Shown: one piece after another, positions 10,612-22,149 of the stretch
Position numbering within the stretch: the stretch's first letter is position 1
How the letters are laid out: the number at the start of each line of letters is the position of its first letter
From: Zarea fungicola
Taxonomy: Eukaryota; Ascomycota; Sordariomycetes; Hypocreales; Cordycipitaceae
Length of the DNA stretch: 64,000 nt
Direction: 5' to 3'
NCBI GenBank assembly: GCA_900169235.1
Contig: FWCC01000121.1
Span: 62,001 to 126,000, forward strand
Translations under genes and position numbers: made by a program
The notes under the pieces: model-generated
Told to the model about the DNA's origin: nothing
Seen by the model: the letters and a program-made list of their open reading frames with translations, nothing else
Databases searched by the model: none

Positions 10612-12049
10612 TCACGCAGAGCATTGAAAAACCCCTCTTGTCGTACCCGTCTTGAACTGGTTCCTCTGGTAACAGAATGTTAGTATTCGCCCAGTTCAGC
10701 ATGATTTTAAATACACTCACAATGTCAACAATGGCTGCATATGTACCACACACAAGTATCACAATGCCAACAATGAAAGAAAATGCGGAAAGCAGCGCAT
10801 TGACTCTGTTGCCTCTCGAATACCAATGCCCCTCTTTGACCAGCTTGAGCCACATAACGGCAGGTAGGTAAAAGGAGAACCCAGAGACAAATAGAGCAGA
10901 GCAGAGACCCAAGAGATCATAGAATATTGGGATGGCCTCTGCAACGACAAAGGCTAGGATAGTGAAGACAAAAAGTATGCCAAGCCAGGTCACCCAGCCC
11001 AATGGCGTGTTGACATAGCGAATGATGGAATGCTTAAAAATACGCCCAAGTACATAGCGGCAGGCAACAGTCGAGTTAATGGAGCCTGATATAAAAATAA
11101 CTGGTAGTGCGAACCCAAAGGCAATTTTGGCAATGAGATTTCCTGCCGAGAGAATTGCCGGTGCTTTAACGTTCATGCCGACAAATGCAAAGATGACGGA
11201 ACCGGTTATAGTGTAAATGACAATTTGTGCGATGCCGAGCACCCAAATAGCCTTGATGTAGTCCTTTGGGGTGTGCATTTCATCGAGAAAAGAGAATTGC
11301 ACCATGGCAAAGCTATAAGCAAAGACAATGTTTGTCATGGCCAGAAAAGCATCAGTAAACGTTAGGCCGGGTCGGGGCCAGGCAGACCATTCAGCTAATA
11401 CGTGGCTTGATTGGATGCCTGTGGCAATCATTGTGATGAGAATGGCTATCAAAATGGATCCAAAGTCGATGTAACCAAGGATGGCCATCTCCGTGAAGGA
11501 TGGAGGAATAGCCAGTAGAAACAAGATGGCGGCTGACACCACTCCATACACCACCAGGCATGTGTTGTGAGAATCAGAAATGGTAGACAAGGCGATTGTC
11601 CCTGTAAGACAGTGCGCTCCCACTAACAGGACCAACTGCACCAGGAACATGGCGCTGCCGATTTCAAAGCCGGCTTTGCCAAAAAGCAGGCCCATTGCCT
11701 CGCCGTAGTGGCTGACTTCAGGAAATTTGAGCTTAACCTGGCCAATAATGTGGCTGGTGTATACAGTGATGAGCCCAATGCCGACGCAGCAAATGACGCC
11801 GGCAACCATGCCCAGCGCGGCAAAAGCAGCGGGAAGACTCAAACTGCCAAGGGCGATGGCTTCCACAATCAGTACCACAGTGAGCCGCTTCCAGCCTAGA
11901 CGATGGAAATGAGCTTCACCATCCGCAGTTTTGACCCTTTCGAGGTCGGCCTGCTTTCCCATGTTGCTGTCGGTTGAATTAGTAATGTGCTGAGTGTTTG
12001 TCGCCATACTGTCCTTAGTTGGCGATGATTCTAGTGAAATCGGGCTCAT
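10612..12049 (-). CDS. AAAP-family amino acid transporter
   Basis: Exons 12049-10721 and 10665-10612. A GTGAGT...TTACCAG intron near the end gives the family-typical tail (...VDIRNQFKTGTTRG...) instead of a longer read-through tail. About ten to eleven membrane segments begin at LTVVLIVEAIALGSLSLPAAF, the conserved first helix of the AAAP/PF01490 permeases. An upstream in-frame ATG exists at 12136; I chose the Met at 12049 (MSPISLESS), and 12007 is also possible. Expected role: plasma-membrane uptake of amino acids. Tryptophan, kynurenine or anthranilate are inferred from context only. A CGG-GG(N6)-CGG element lies at 12237-12250 upstream. Confidence 0.9.
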
Positions 12050-12236
12050 GTCAGCAAAGCTCTTATGCGCAATCATGAGAAAGAAAAGGAAATGAAGTTG
12101 AAAAGAGACAAGTAAATTCGTTTTGAGACGCGGCAAGTCTGCTTGAGCATCAAAATCAGAGCGATTCAGAATCCGGGGAACCGCATTCTAATAGTGTCAG
12201 AAACCAATCATGGCGTCTGGGGTCAACTCCATACTC

Positions 12237-12250
12237 CGGGGCTCTGACGG
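12237..12250 (+). promoter_or_regulatory. CGG-GG(N6)-CGG element, permease promoter
   Basis: CGGGGCTCTGACGG, an exact match to the shared direct repeat, about 190 bp upstream of the permease start. A further CGGGGAA half-site with no second CGG lies at about 12176. Candidate Zn2Cys6 binding site. Confidence 0.6.
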
Positions 12251-12531
12251 ATCGGGTGAGGGCCGTGCTAATCCAAGCCATCCGAACACGGCAACAAAAG
12301 ACAAAGGTGGAATTGCAATATCTCTTATCGTATTGGCCAATAAATGGCGGTATTAGCATGTGAGATAAGAGAAATACGGAGGCCAACCATCTTCGGCGCC
12401 CGTTTACAAGACCCCGTCTCACTGACTTGACAAATTTGGTAATTTTCATAATAGCACAATTTCAGCCTGCATTTATGCAAAAGTAGTTTAATATGAAACG
12501 GACAAGTATCTAGAAATTTGAAAAATGTATT

Positions 12532-13521
12532 CTAGCTCATGTGATCAAGAACTCGAATAGTATGCGCCACGAGATTTGCAACCTGACCGCCCTCTTGCCA
12601 TACAAAATCATGACTGCCCGACAAATTATTGTCAACATCTACCTTCAAGCCACTCTTACTCAGTTCTGCAGCCATTTCCATTGTTTCTATACTATCTACC
12701 AAGGTATCCTCCGGCGAGTGTGCCAGCAGAGAGTACCCAGACCATCCGCTGCCGGTGAACCTATATCTGGCTGGAGAGGCCTCTGCCCATCTCGACTTGT
12801 CCTCACCAAAGGCGCCGTGAATGAATTTTATACCCGGGCTGACTTTCTCAAGCCGTGCCGCGAAACCAACTAGGTCGTATATTCCAGACACTCCAACAAC
12901 CGCTGCCGGAAGTGGTGGCGGCGGCTGTAGCCTCCGCCGCAACAAATGCTGGTCGGGGCTTGACGAGGCAGAATCTTCCACCGACTCAGGGTTGTACATG
13001 AGAACTTGGTATGCCAGCGTGGCACCTGCAGAGTGCCCAATAAGTACGTAATCGTTGCTTAACTGGATTTGATCTGCAAGAAATGACAACGCTGCTTGCA
13101 CATCCCTGATGTGGTCAGGGTGTCGAGCGTTTTGTACTGCGTTGGCAGACAATTTGGAAGAGTTGTGGCTGCTGTCGGGACTTTCTGATAGTCTATAGTC
13201 AATGCTAATAAACCCAAGTATTCGCTGCTGGATTGACTCTGGTAAAACCAGGATTTGCTGGATGGAGGGTTCGAAGTCTGCGATGGTGTTTACTGGATCC
13301 CGCCAAGCACCTCCATGAATGAAGCTGCACCATTTCATGTGTTAGGATAGATTTTATTTACTCTTTCTCCTCTGAGCATAAGAAATGACTTACACGATCC
13401 AATGTCCTTGCCGCGCAATATCTTCTGCATACTGCCACACTCCAACACGCTGCCGGTCGTGGCTCCCATACTTATGCACGGAATACACTAGACCTGGGTT
13501 GAGCTGCTTAATAGGCCGCAT
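12532..13521 (-). CDS. Kynurenine formamidase (alpha/beta hydrolase)
   Basis: Exons 13521-13394 and 13324-12532 join in phase to a 306-aa protein. The splice creates HWIVFIHGGAWRDP, which contains the oxyanion motif HGGxW of the formamidase family. The nucleophile elbow is GHSAGAT (Ser), and the C-terminal SGSHDFVW supplies the candidate His with an upstream acidic residue near SPEDTLVD. It should hydrolyse N-formylkynurenine to kynurenine plus formate, the step between the IDO and kynureninase encoded next to it. The best alternative is a generic alpha/beta-hydrolase or esterase, but the motif and the context agree. Two copies of the shared CGG element lie upstream. Confidence 0.9.
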
Positions 13522-13768
13522 AATAATACGGGCTTTTTTTTGAATTCAAAGCTGGTAAACAATGAACCAATCCTCGAATGAAGGTCACTGCGACTTGTGC
13601 TGAATCCTGTTCTTCCAGCTGACTTGCAGGATGCCGGTGTGATGACATGGGCATGTAGCAGGATATTACTTCGACGATTAAAATTTGATTTCTAATCAAG
13701 TAATTGAGCGTCATATCTTGTTTAGCGTTTCAAAATATACCAGCTGGCCTATATTTCCCCCCAGTCTT

Positions 13769-13782
13769 CCGTCGGCGCCCCG
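13769..13782 (-). promoter_or_regulatory. CGG-GG(N6)-CGG element 1, formamidase promoter
   Basis: On the minus strand CGGGGCGCCGACGG, an exact match, about 250 bp upstream of the formamidase ATG. Confidence 0.6.
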
Positions 13783-13817
13783 ACTTGTAATCAGAGACCG
13801 GCTACGGATCGACATTT

Positions 13818-13831
13818 CCGACTTGCCCCCG
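13818..13831 (-). promoter_or_regulatory. CGG-GG(N6)-CGG element 2, formamidase promoter
   Basis: On the minus strand CGGGGGCAAGTCGG, an exact match 49 bp from element 1 (between five and six helical turns if both are measured from their starts). Two exact sites in one promoter strengthen the case for regulation. Confidence 0.6.
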
Positions 13832-14036
13832 ACTTTCATTCCGCAACTCCGCAAATAGAAATGGAGTGAGAACAAGCATACCAGGTCATGGACAGCTGTG
13901 GCAAGCTACACGTGTATCCAGATGCCGGCACATCATCAAATAGCTTGCAGCATAATCATCATCTATAGAATGCTTCATTTATTGTTTTAAGTCATCAACT
14001 ATCTCCTATGGCCTTGTCTTCAATCTAGTATTCAAT

Positions 14037-15146
14037 CTAGTCTTCAATACGGTAGAATCCGAGAGCCTTTAGCATAACCTTGTCATCAAAGCGATAGAGA
14101 TATACGCGCTGATCTGTGGCAAAATGTTGGTATTGATGCCAAGAAGGGATGCAGAATGTGTCTCCCTGCTTCCATGGAGTAGATTTTCCATTGATTTCTG
14201 TTAAGCCGCTACCCTCAATTACGTGGTATATGCAGGATGATGTTTCTCGGATGGATGGAGACTTTGCCCATGCTTCCAGACGCTCCGCGGACGCGCCAAT
14301 GGTACGGCTCACTACGATGAAGTAAATTAGTGCCACAAAGTACAATGTACAAACGTATAATAAAGGAAAGGGAAACAGAAAAGGTGCAACGTACACTCTT
14401 CACCGCTCGCTGTGAGATACGCCGCCGTCGCCCAGTCGCCAGGCTGTTCATCAAGACGAGGCTGCATCTCCGCCCATGGAAATACGATGCCAGACTTCTC
14501 GACAGAGACATCATTTGCGGGATACCGGCTGCTGCAGTAGTGCTCGTTGAAATGGACAGGGTAATGGACAAACTCGGGCAGGTCCAGGCCGTCAAGCCAG
14601 ATGACGGGATTCTCATCCCCGCCTTCTTCATCGGCCCCTTTCTTACCGTGGTCGTGCCAGCTCCACGTGGGAGTAATGATAACATCGCGAGGACGCATGC
14701 TAACACGCTGACCTTGCACCGCAGTGAAGCCCCCTTGGCCCTCGATGATGAAACGGACAGCAAATGCGGCATGGCGATGTGCAGGGGCCGTCTCACGAGG
14801 CATGACAAGCTGCAGGCCAGCATACAAAGTATCGGTGGTGTAGGGAGCAGCTGTTTTACCTTGTGTTAGCCCTTTGCGTTACCTGGAAACTTGTCTTATT
14901 TGTCGACGTACTTCTTTCAGGGTTTACTAGCATTAGCACTCGTCTTTCGGCTTGTTCCTCTTTGATCAGCTGCCCTGCACTCATCAAGAACGGCCGCACA
15001 CGTTCATATTCCCAGACATGCGGTTTAGCTATAGGATTGGGCAGCGCCGGGTTCAACCTAGCCATCTGGGCCCAAAGCGGCAAGATACTAACGTCTGTCA
15101 ATGCCCTGACAAGCGAGTCGCTATCCTTGAAAGATTGGGAGCCCAT
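14037..15146 (-). CDS. Gentisate 1,2-dioxygenase (bicupin)
   Basis: Exons 15146-14912, 14850-14395 and 14311-14037 give 321 aa; both introns start GTACGT and the phases agree. This non-haem Fe(II) cupin opens gentisate between C1 and C2 to maleylpyruvate. The segment [15 protein letters not shown] leads into the metal-binding motif [17 protein letters not shown] (His pair and following Glu/Gly), with [10 protein letters not shown] supplying the third His. The second cupin has YHVIEGSG and [12 protein letters not shown] used the Met at 15146 (MGSQSF); in-frame codons further upstream lie in the promoter. It is divergent from the fumarylpyruvate-hydrolase gene that acts two steps later. Confidence 0.93.
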
Positions 15147-15312
15147 TTCGGTCTTGCTTGATTTAATTTGTAAAACTTGTATGCTCACTGTCGAAGAAAT
15201 GAATTGACTGTGAATTTTTAGTTTGCTTGTTAAGTGTAGGACCAGCGGCTCATCGACGATTTGATACTGTCCCTTAATATTACCCGCCAAGACACATGGG
15301 AATGGATGCCTT

Positions 15313-15326
15313 CGGGGAACGAACGG
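15313..15326 (+). promoter_or_regulatory. CGG-GG(N6)-CGG element between gentisate dioxygenase and hydrolase
   Basis: CGGGGAACGAACGG, an exact match near the centre of the 375-bp divergent promoter, so one site could serve both genes. Confidence 0.6.
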
Positions 15327-15521
15327 GAAGGCTGCCCCACGGTGGTGAGTGCAAGCCGAAAATTCAACATTTTACGTTATGGAGAACGGTATCTATTCCA
15401 AGAATCATCAAGTATTTATGATCAGCACTGGCTTTTGTGCTCTTTCCCCTCTTGGTTCCCTTCTATTCTTATTTCTCCATTCTCTCTGTTTTTTCGTATC
15501 TTTTCCTCGCCTTTGTTTGCA

Positions 15522-16710
15522 ATGCCGGTCGTCTGGAAACGCCTGATTCGTTTCGTTAGCACAGATGGCCGCGTCTTACGTGGTGAGCCCATCATGCCAG
15601 CGGTAGATTTCGACCTGGGCAATACCAACGAAGCGACTGGGCTACAGGCCAAGGTTCTTCAAGGAGACGATATCTATGACGAAACCGGCAACACAAAAAT
15701 CACAGAAGAGGTTGTGACAGTCAAGAAACTGCTTGGGCCTCTCTCTCAGACCGATGTACCAGTCCTGCGCTGCGTTGGCCTCAACTATGCGACGCATGGT
15801 ATCCTATCCCCCTACGCTGCATAGAGCTGTGCGAAAATATGGATCAGTAAAACTAATACGTTCTGATTAGTCCGTGAAGCGGGAAGACAGCCGCCACCAT
15901 TCCCTTTCATATTCCTCAAAACACCATTCACTGTGCTCAACCATGGCGCTGACGTGGTGATTCCCAAGATTGCTCAGGATGATCAGGCCGATTACGAGGG
16001 TGAGCTTGTAAGTTTGTTTCCGGCTAACCGCGTGAGGAGATACAATGCTTTTTTGTTTTCCTTTCTCCTGCTCTATCCGACAGTCTTTATTTTCTGTACT
16101 TTTTCTAACACGCATTACATCCAGTGCGTCGTGATTGGGAAGGATGCCAAAGACGTGTCTGAGTGGGAAGCAATGGAGTATGTAGCTGGATATACCGCTG
16201 GAAACGATATTTCCTCCCGTAAACTGCAACGGGATCCGGCATTAGCTGGGACTGTGCCACAATGGGGGTTCTCCAAGGGGTTCGACACATGGGCGCCGCT
16301 TGGTCCAGCGATTATCAGTCGTGATCTCATCACGGATCCGAGCGCGCTCAAACTGACCACCACGATTGATGGACAGGTAAGACAGTCTTCTGGTCTTGAT
16401 GATTTGCTCTTTAGCGTTCCGTATCTCATCTCTTACCTTTCGACCGGCACCACATTGGAAAAGGGAAGCATCATCATGACCGGTACTCCAGGTGGTAAGT
16501 TACGTCGCATTACATTGTCTTGACGAGCAAGAAACAGAGTGAAAGAATAATGTATTCTCACATTGCATACCATGGAAGTACTGGCTAAGCAACTCATACC
16601 TAGGGGTCGGTTCTGGTCTGAGGCCGCCGAAATATCTTGTACCGGGAACAGTCATGGAGGTCCACGTGAGTCAGATTGGCACGTTGCGAAATGGTGTCCA
16701 GTTTGCATAA
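15522..16710 (+). CDS. FAH-family hydrolase, probable fumarylpyruvate hydrolase
   Basis: Exons 15522-15798, 15871-16007, 16125-16494 and 16604-16710 give 296 aa. The fumarylacetoacetase fold is recognised from CVGLNYATH, FLKTPFTVLNHGADVVIP, the metal-binding glutamates in DYEGEL, YTAGNDISSRKLQ and IIMTGTPGGVGSG. In the gentisate pathway this family cleaves fumarylpyruvate to fumarate and pyruvate. Its head-to-head arrangement with gentisate dioxygenase supports that role over acylpyruvase or the tyrosine-pathway enzyme, which is usually longer. The start at 15522 (MPVVWKRLIRFV) is the first Met giving the family N-terminus. Confidence 0.9.
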
Positions 16711-17023
16711 ACACCTGCCGCCCAGGAGCTAGCAAATAACAGCTACTATCAAACCAAAGAAATGGCGACAAGGCTGATGCCAAGTACCGGAATATCAGTA
16801 CACAGACCTTCGGAAGGTGGAGCAATCTTGTAACATAACTAGTTGGTGGCGCTTCGGAAGCTTGGTCAATGGCGTAACTATTGGTTGCCAACCAGAGTAA
16901 AACAAAACAAGGGGACGGGGAGCCGGTGTAAGAAATGATGCGTTTTCCTAAGAATATCTTTCAACCATATTCAATTTTATCCCGCTCTGTCTATTCAGCC
17001 CATTTGAGACTTGCTGCGTTGAA

Positions 17024-19754
17024 ATGTTTGCTTCCAATGATCAGCAAAACCAAGAACGTGTGTCGCTTACCAGTTTAAGCCGGCGCCGTACGGCACTCGC
17101 CTGCACGACGTGCCGTACCCGTAAATCTAGGGTACGTTTGAATCCATTCCCTTTTTGCTACAAGGAGTAAGGTAGAGCACCTATTCTAACAAGAGGTGCT
17201 GTTTGCGTCACAGTGCAATGGGGTGCGGCCACGATGTTCTTCCTGCCAGAGGATGGGCTTTGAGTGTGTCTACGAAGAGTCGCACTCGGCATCCAATGTC
17301 ATTATTAACAAAGAGCATGTCAAGTTCAGATCTTGCATTTCTGTGTGCATGCGAGTGCTAACAGATTGCAGCCATTTTGTCAATATGAAATCGCGGCTTC
17401 AAGCTCTGGAACAGCTGGTGATGCGCCATGACGAGCGCCTTGGCAATGGCGCGAGCAACAGTACCGACAGTAGCGTGCCTGATCAAGACCTTGGAATTGA
17501 TAAGTCGAAAGTGTCGGATGATGGGGCAGTTTTTGTTATTGTACAAGATCATAGGTCCGAAGACAAAGAAGATACTGGCGATGAGCTGGACGGCATGGCT
17601 ATATCATTAGTCGATGAGCGCGATCCTGGCTATTTCGGTAAGACTACTGCCAGGGCACCAAGCATAATCACTCGGGAAATGCTTAGCAAAAGAACAACAA
17701 ATATTAACTGGGATACTCTTTATCCTGCTCAGGACCTTCGTCAAACGTTTCGTTGATGCGCACTATCTTCCAGGCTCTGGCGCGACGCAACTGTATTCTT
17801 GGTCCCCTGGTGTTCCCACCTTTGAGTGCGAGCAGAAGTCTGGTGACGGAGGAACAGGAAGCTGCACTTCCTGAGACTTTGCCAATCAATATCGGCTATC
17901 TTCCAGCACACGACGAGACGGAGCGCCTGCTGCAGCACTTTTTTTCCACGACGGGCGTGCTTTTCCCTTATATCCATGAAGTTTCATTCATGGAAACGTA
18001 TCATAGTATCAAGCAACAAAACTTTAACGGTAAAGTTCGGCGGATATGGCTTGCACTTCTCAATGTCATGCTGGCCATGGCTATGTGCGAGAGCAGTCCG
18101 GAAAACTCGGCAGACGTGTCCAAAGCAGCGAAGTCACATGTATTTTATCAACGATCTCAAGCATTGTGTGGTGAACAGATGCTTCAGGGCACCACTCTGG
18201 AGACTGGTAAGACGGCCAACCTGTATTGGTGCTTAAAATTCTACGAATATATTCATTATTGTAATTTCGGCGCTGATACCTATCCCTTAGTGCAGTATCT
18301 TCTGCTGGCTAGCCAGTACCTACAAGGTGTACAAAAGGCAATGCAGACATGGATAACCCATGGACTCGCTGTCAAAGCCGCTCTTTCCATTGGCCTTCAT
18401 TCACCTGTAAGGTCCAATGCTTGGTCGGCCATTGAACTGGAAATGCGAAAGCGCACCTGGCATGGGTGCATCGTTCTCGATCGGTGTGTCTTCAATAGTT
18501 CTAAATGATGAAATGGCTCTTAGCTAACTCCGTGTTATACTAAGCACGCTCAGTATGACATATGGTCGTCCAAGTACTATCCCCGAAGAATACAATCAGC
18601 TAGAGCTTCCTGTTGCAATCAATAATGATGGGGACGGCAACCGAAGCGTCGCCTTTTTCACCGCCACGATGTAAGTTTTACAGCCACTATGCCTGGTTTT
18701 GTAAACTTCCAGCAAAGTGGTTTATCATAAAATTATTCAATTCTAACTGTTTTCAGAACGCTGTACAGACTACTTTGGCAAATCATGGCCACCTTGTATG
18801 GCCATAATCTAGGGTTTGAAACTTTGTCTGCGGTTGAGACAATCACTCGCATACTCCAGCTACAGGATAAGATGAACGAATGGAAGCGTGCTCTTCCAGC
18901 AGAGCTATCATTAATATCGTCCACAGCCACTTCAAACGTCAACATACAAGCCGCTCCCATGGAGAAATATCGTTTCATTCTTACACTGCGCTATATGAAT
19001 GCCAAGATACTCCTTTATCGGCCATTGATAGTCAACATGCTACAAGAATTAGCGCCAGTGACCTCTTCACTCAGAAACTCAGGATTCCAAGGGCAACTGA
19101 CAGATCACCTGCAAACAAATCTAATGGAATGTTGCCTTCAATCCGCACAAAATATTATATTATTAATCAGCGATGTTCTTTGTCGTGAAGATCTTGGAAC
19201 AAAAGTCCTTGGGGCATGGTGGTTTACCGTCTACTACAGTATGCTAAGAAAAGCTTGAACCTACTGCCATCCAATGACTGATATCAACAGCTTTTAATGC
19301 ATCCTTGGTTATTTTTGGAGGGGCTGCAGCCAGCCAAATCAGCGGTCTTCGTGATGTGGAGCGACTCAGCAGAGCAAAACTAACGCTTGAAAAAGCTATA
19401 GACGCACTGAATCGCCTAGGCCGGGGCCACTCATTACTTGACCGATGCATCATTTACATTGCACGACTGGTCAAAGTTATCGACGAATGGAGTAAGAGAT
19501 GCCGTAACCCAGTTACATTAATTCACTACCTGTACTAACATGCCAAAACCCATACAGTGATCCAGGAGAGAAAGATTATTGAACACATAAACGTAGAAAG
19601 CAGAGCAAACCAGGGTTTGTCTAGAGGGGGAGGTCACGGCATAGCGGGCGGGGCTACCTTTCCCATATGCGAAACCACGGAACCTGACGAGGAACTTGAA
19701 CTAAATCCATTGCTTAATGACGAGTTTGAACACTGGTTCGGCGAGTTACACTAA
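17024..19754 (+). CDS. Zn2Cys6 transcription factor (cluster regulator candidate)
   Basis: The gene starts at MFASNDQQ. Exon 1 ends at 17131 and exon 2 starts at 17214, completing the binuclear cluster CTTCRTRKSRCNGVRPRCSS with a final Cys in GFECVYE. A coiled-coil linker (MKSRLQALEQLV) follows, then YFGPSSNVSLMRTIF, which appears only after removing the 17638-17732 intron; without that step the gene looks frameshifted. The fungal-specific regulatory domain (LLQHFFSTTGVLFPYIHEVSF ... MRKRTWHGCIVLDR ... TYGRPSTIPEEY) runs to 19754 with further introns around 18485-18550, 18672-18755, 19235-19290 and 19490-19558. Zn2Cys6 proteins bind CGG triplets, so this gene and the one at 22.15 kb are the candidate readers of the CGG-N8-CGG elements. 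Confidence 0.9.
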
Positions 19755-20015
19755 GACTGAGGAAGCAACCCTTCCTATTTGACCTGTCATTCCAAAGTAG
19801 CAAATATGAGAAGCGCTTCTTGAGACGGGGATAGACTTTCTGCAATAAGCACGCGTACATAGTGATTTATCACCCGGCATTACCAGTATACTATCAAACA
19901 TACAGTGAAATGACATTACTATTCTTGTCTTCATTTCTGGTTCTGGCTTGCTTCTCGTTTCTTGAACCAGCACTCCCCTGCCCACTCCTTGCCTCATCCT
20001 CCACGCCTGCGATAA
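19755..20015. other. Convergent intergenic
   Basis: A 261-bp gap between the 3' ends of the Zn2Cys6 gene and the flavoprotein gene. AT-rich, presumably terminators or poly(A) signals for both; no gene seen. Confidence 0.5.
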
Positions 20016-21677
20016 TTACTCAGTTGCCTGACGGTACCGAGATTGCATTATACTCTTCACGTGCTCTTTCATATCATATCTAAGCAGAAATTAACCCTAC
20101 TTTCCTCTCTCTTCAATATGCCTCTGAAATGGTGTTGGCCTACTCACTGGTTCATCTCTTCAATGGTCAATTTACCAGACTCGTCTGCGACCGAGTATGC
20201 TTTGTTACTTTGGTTGCTCGAAAACCCTATAAAAGATGTCAGCTCTGTTCATGGATAGTCAATCAATGGCTGCATTGCAGCCAGACGGGTGGTCATTACC
20301 AATACGCTCATTGATGTTTTGCCGAGCTCGTGCCGAAGCAGCCTGGACTTTGGTAGCACGAGGCTTCCGAACCTCTTCGAATATCTCCAAGGCGGCCTTT
20401 ACATCACCTTTAAAGTGCTCCTTGCTAAACACCAGCCCAATGGTGGCGGCATCTTCAATCGTCTGGCAGGCACCCTGGCTTTGATCGGGCATCATCTATA
20501 CACAAACTGTTAATACGATATGGACCGGCATCTTGTGCCACATTATATGCAAGCTGTGATCCTTTGAGGAAAAAGCTAGGGCTAGTCAACTTACCGGATG
20601 AGCTGCATCTCCCATAATGCAGGCGACACCTTTGTGCCAGTATGGATACGGCTCATGTAACCATAACCTCCATGGCCGAACCTCGTACCCTTGTTCGAGA
20701 TGTTTAAACACCTGACGGTCCAAGTCCGGGTAAGGTGCAAGCAACTCCTCCACCGTGGCCTCTTGATCCCATGTCTGCGCCGTCAGGTCCCCGGCTTCCC
20801 GGGGGAAGAAGCAGTAATACGAGAGCAGACGGCCGCCGTTACAAGGAGAGAGCACAATCTTGTAATGTGTATGATAGCCGCCCCAGTACTCTAGGGCGCT
20901 ATTCTTTGAATAGTCGACTAAGCCAAGCTCAACAGCTTTGTCCGTGTCGACATTGGTATGCAGACATGTACATGTTGCCGGAGTCCGCACCGACTCGATA
21001 CCAATAGCCTGACGGATGGTCGAACCAATGCCGTCTGCACCAATGATGACATCGTGCTTCACTTTGTTTCCATTGCTGAATTCAATTGCTCCAGTTTCTG
21101 CATTGATGGATTGAGCCTATATATATGAATGTGATGTTAGTTGTGTCAAAGATGGTGCCAGACGTAATGAAAGCAAAGAACGAGAATGTTGCTTTCCTTG
21201 TGGTTGAGAACTAGCTGGGCAGGACTTCCATCGCCGTTTTCACCTATGGCGCTGGCTTTTAGCATGCTATGCATGTATTGGCGGTGGAACATGTAGTAGT
21301 TCTGTCATTGGTAGGTTAGCTGACAGAATGGGTGTGGTGGGGGAATAAACGATCGGGCAACCTACATATCCCCATTCTTGTTTATAATTGGACAGGTCGT
21401 AGACACTGACCGGCTCTCCCGTCTTCCAGTCACGGCTGATGAGTTTTTCCAGCACTACAGGATCCCCCAAGGAAATATCCACCGCCCATTCTTCAAGCCA
21501 ACGGGTACCATTGGCGGCACACGATATCGATGCTCCGACTTCACCGGCAAAGTCAGCACGCTCATAAATGGTTACCTTGTGGCCCTGCCTGCGAAGAGAG
21601 GTTGCTACAGCCAGGCCACCAATACCACCACCAATAACGGCGATGTCCAGCTGTTTCCACTCTAGCTGAGAAGCCAT
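20016..21677 (-). CDS. FAD-dependent aromatic monooxygenase, salicylate-hydroxylase-like
   Basis: Starts at MASQLEWKQLDIAVIGGG; the Rossmann FAD motif IGGGIGGLAVAT, the DG motif HDVIIGADGIGS and the GD motif MGDAAHP are intact. Several introns interrupt it. One follows WGY (near 21367) and leads to the NYYMFHRQYMHSM segment. Two near the end (20299-20227 and 20147-20080) restore the tail (NINERIGFSSN..., LTIEEMNQYDMKEH) to a stop at 20016, so the gene is complete. The family hydroxylates ortho- or meta-substituted benzoates using NAD(P)H and O2: salicylate hydroxylase, 3-hydroxybenzoate 6-hydroxylase and anthranilate-acting relatives. Here it is the obvious candidate for converting anthranilate or a derivative towards gentisate. 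Regiochemistry and deamination cannot be read from sequence. Divergent from the second Zn2Cys6 gene. Confidence 0.9.
20780..20793 (-). promoter_or_regulatory. CGG-GG(N6)-CGG match inside flavoprotein coding sequence
   Basis: The minus strand reads CGGGGACCTGACGG, an exact motif match inside an exon. It is most likely a chance or coding-constrained occurrence and is listed so the background of the motif can be judged. Confidence 0.25.
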
Positions 21678-21841
21678 TGTTGTTCTTGTTCGTGTTGGTT
21701 TCCTTGGATTGGTAAATAGATTTGTGATTCTTCCTGAGTTTTGATAGAAAGTAAATTAAAAAAAAATCAGAGAAGGCTGACATAAGGGAAATATGTTATT
21801 TGAGGAATTGTATTCCTATTTTAGCTTTATTGCATTGAAAT

Positions 21842-21855
21842 CCGATCAATCCCCG
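21842..21855 (-). promoter_or_regulatory. CGG-GG(N6)-CGG element, flavoprotein / second regulator promoter
   Basis: The minus strand reads CGGGGATTGATCGG, an exact match about 165 bp upstream of the flavoprotein ATG, within the divergent promoter shared with the second Zn2Cys6 gene. Confidence 0.6.
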
Positions 21856-22149
21856 AAAGAAGCATGAAACCGGCGGATGAATTAGCTACCCTATATTGGA
21901 TTCGGTGTCGTCCCGCAACAGGCTTAAAAGGCTCCAAGAGTGGCGCAGAACGTGATTATTAGTGTATTCATCAATGTATCTAATCAACAAAAAGAATTGC
22001 CTATCATCTATCCTGCATTGGCTTTCTTCAAAAGCAGTTTCAACCAAACCTGCCAAATAGCTGAAGACGCTGTCCAAGGTTCCATAACCGGGTAGGAATA
22101 CGAAATTGGCCTGGCTCATTCGCTCTTTGGAACAGATTCGGAACGGAAA

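Noticed and set aside
10532..10720. Unusual long tail on the permease
   Set aside because: Read-through of an intron (10720-10666); the spliced tail matches the family.
17600..17890. Apparent frameshift in the first Zn2Cys6 gene
   Set aside because: Removing the intron 17638-17732 (GTAAGA...TCAG) joins the frames and creates the family segment YFGPSSNVS, so the gene is intact.
20016..20300. Apparent truncation of the flavoprotein C-terminus
   Set aside because: Two further introns (20299-20227 and 20147-20080) lead to the conserved tail and a stop at 20016.
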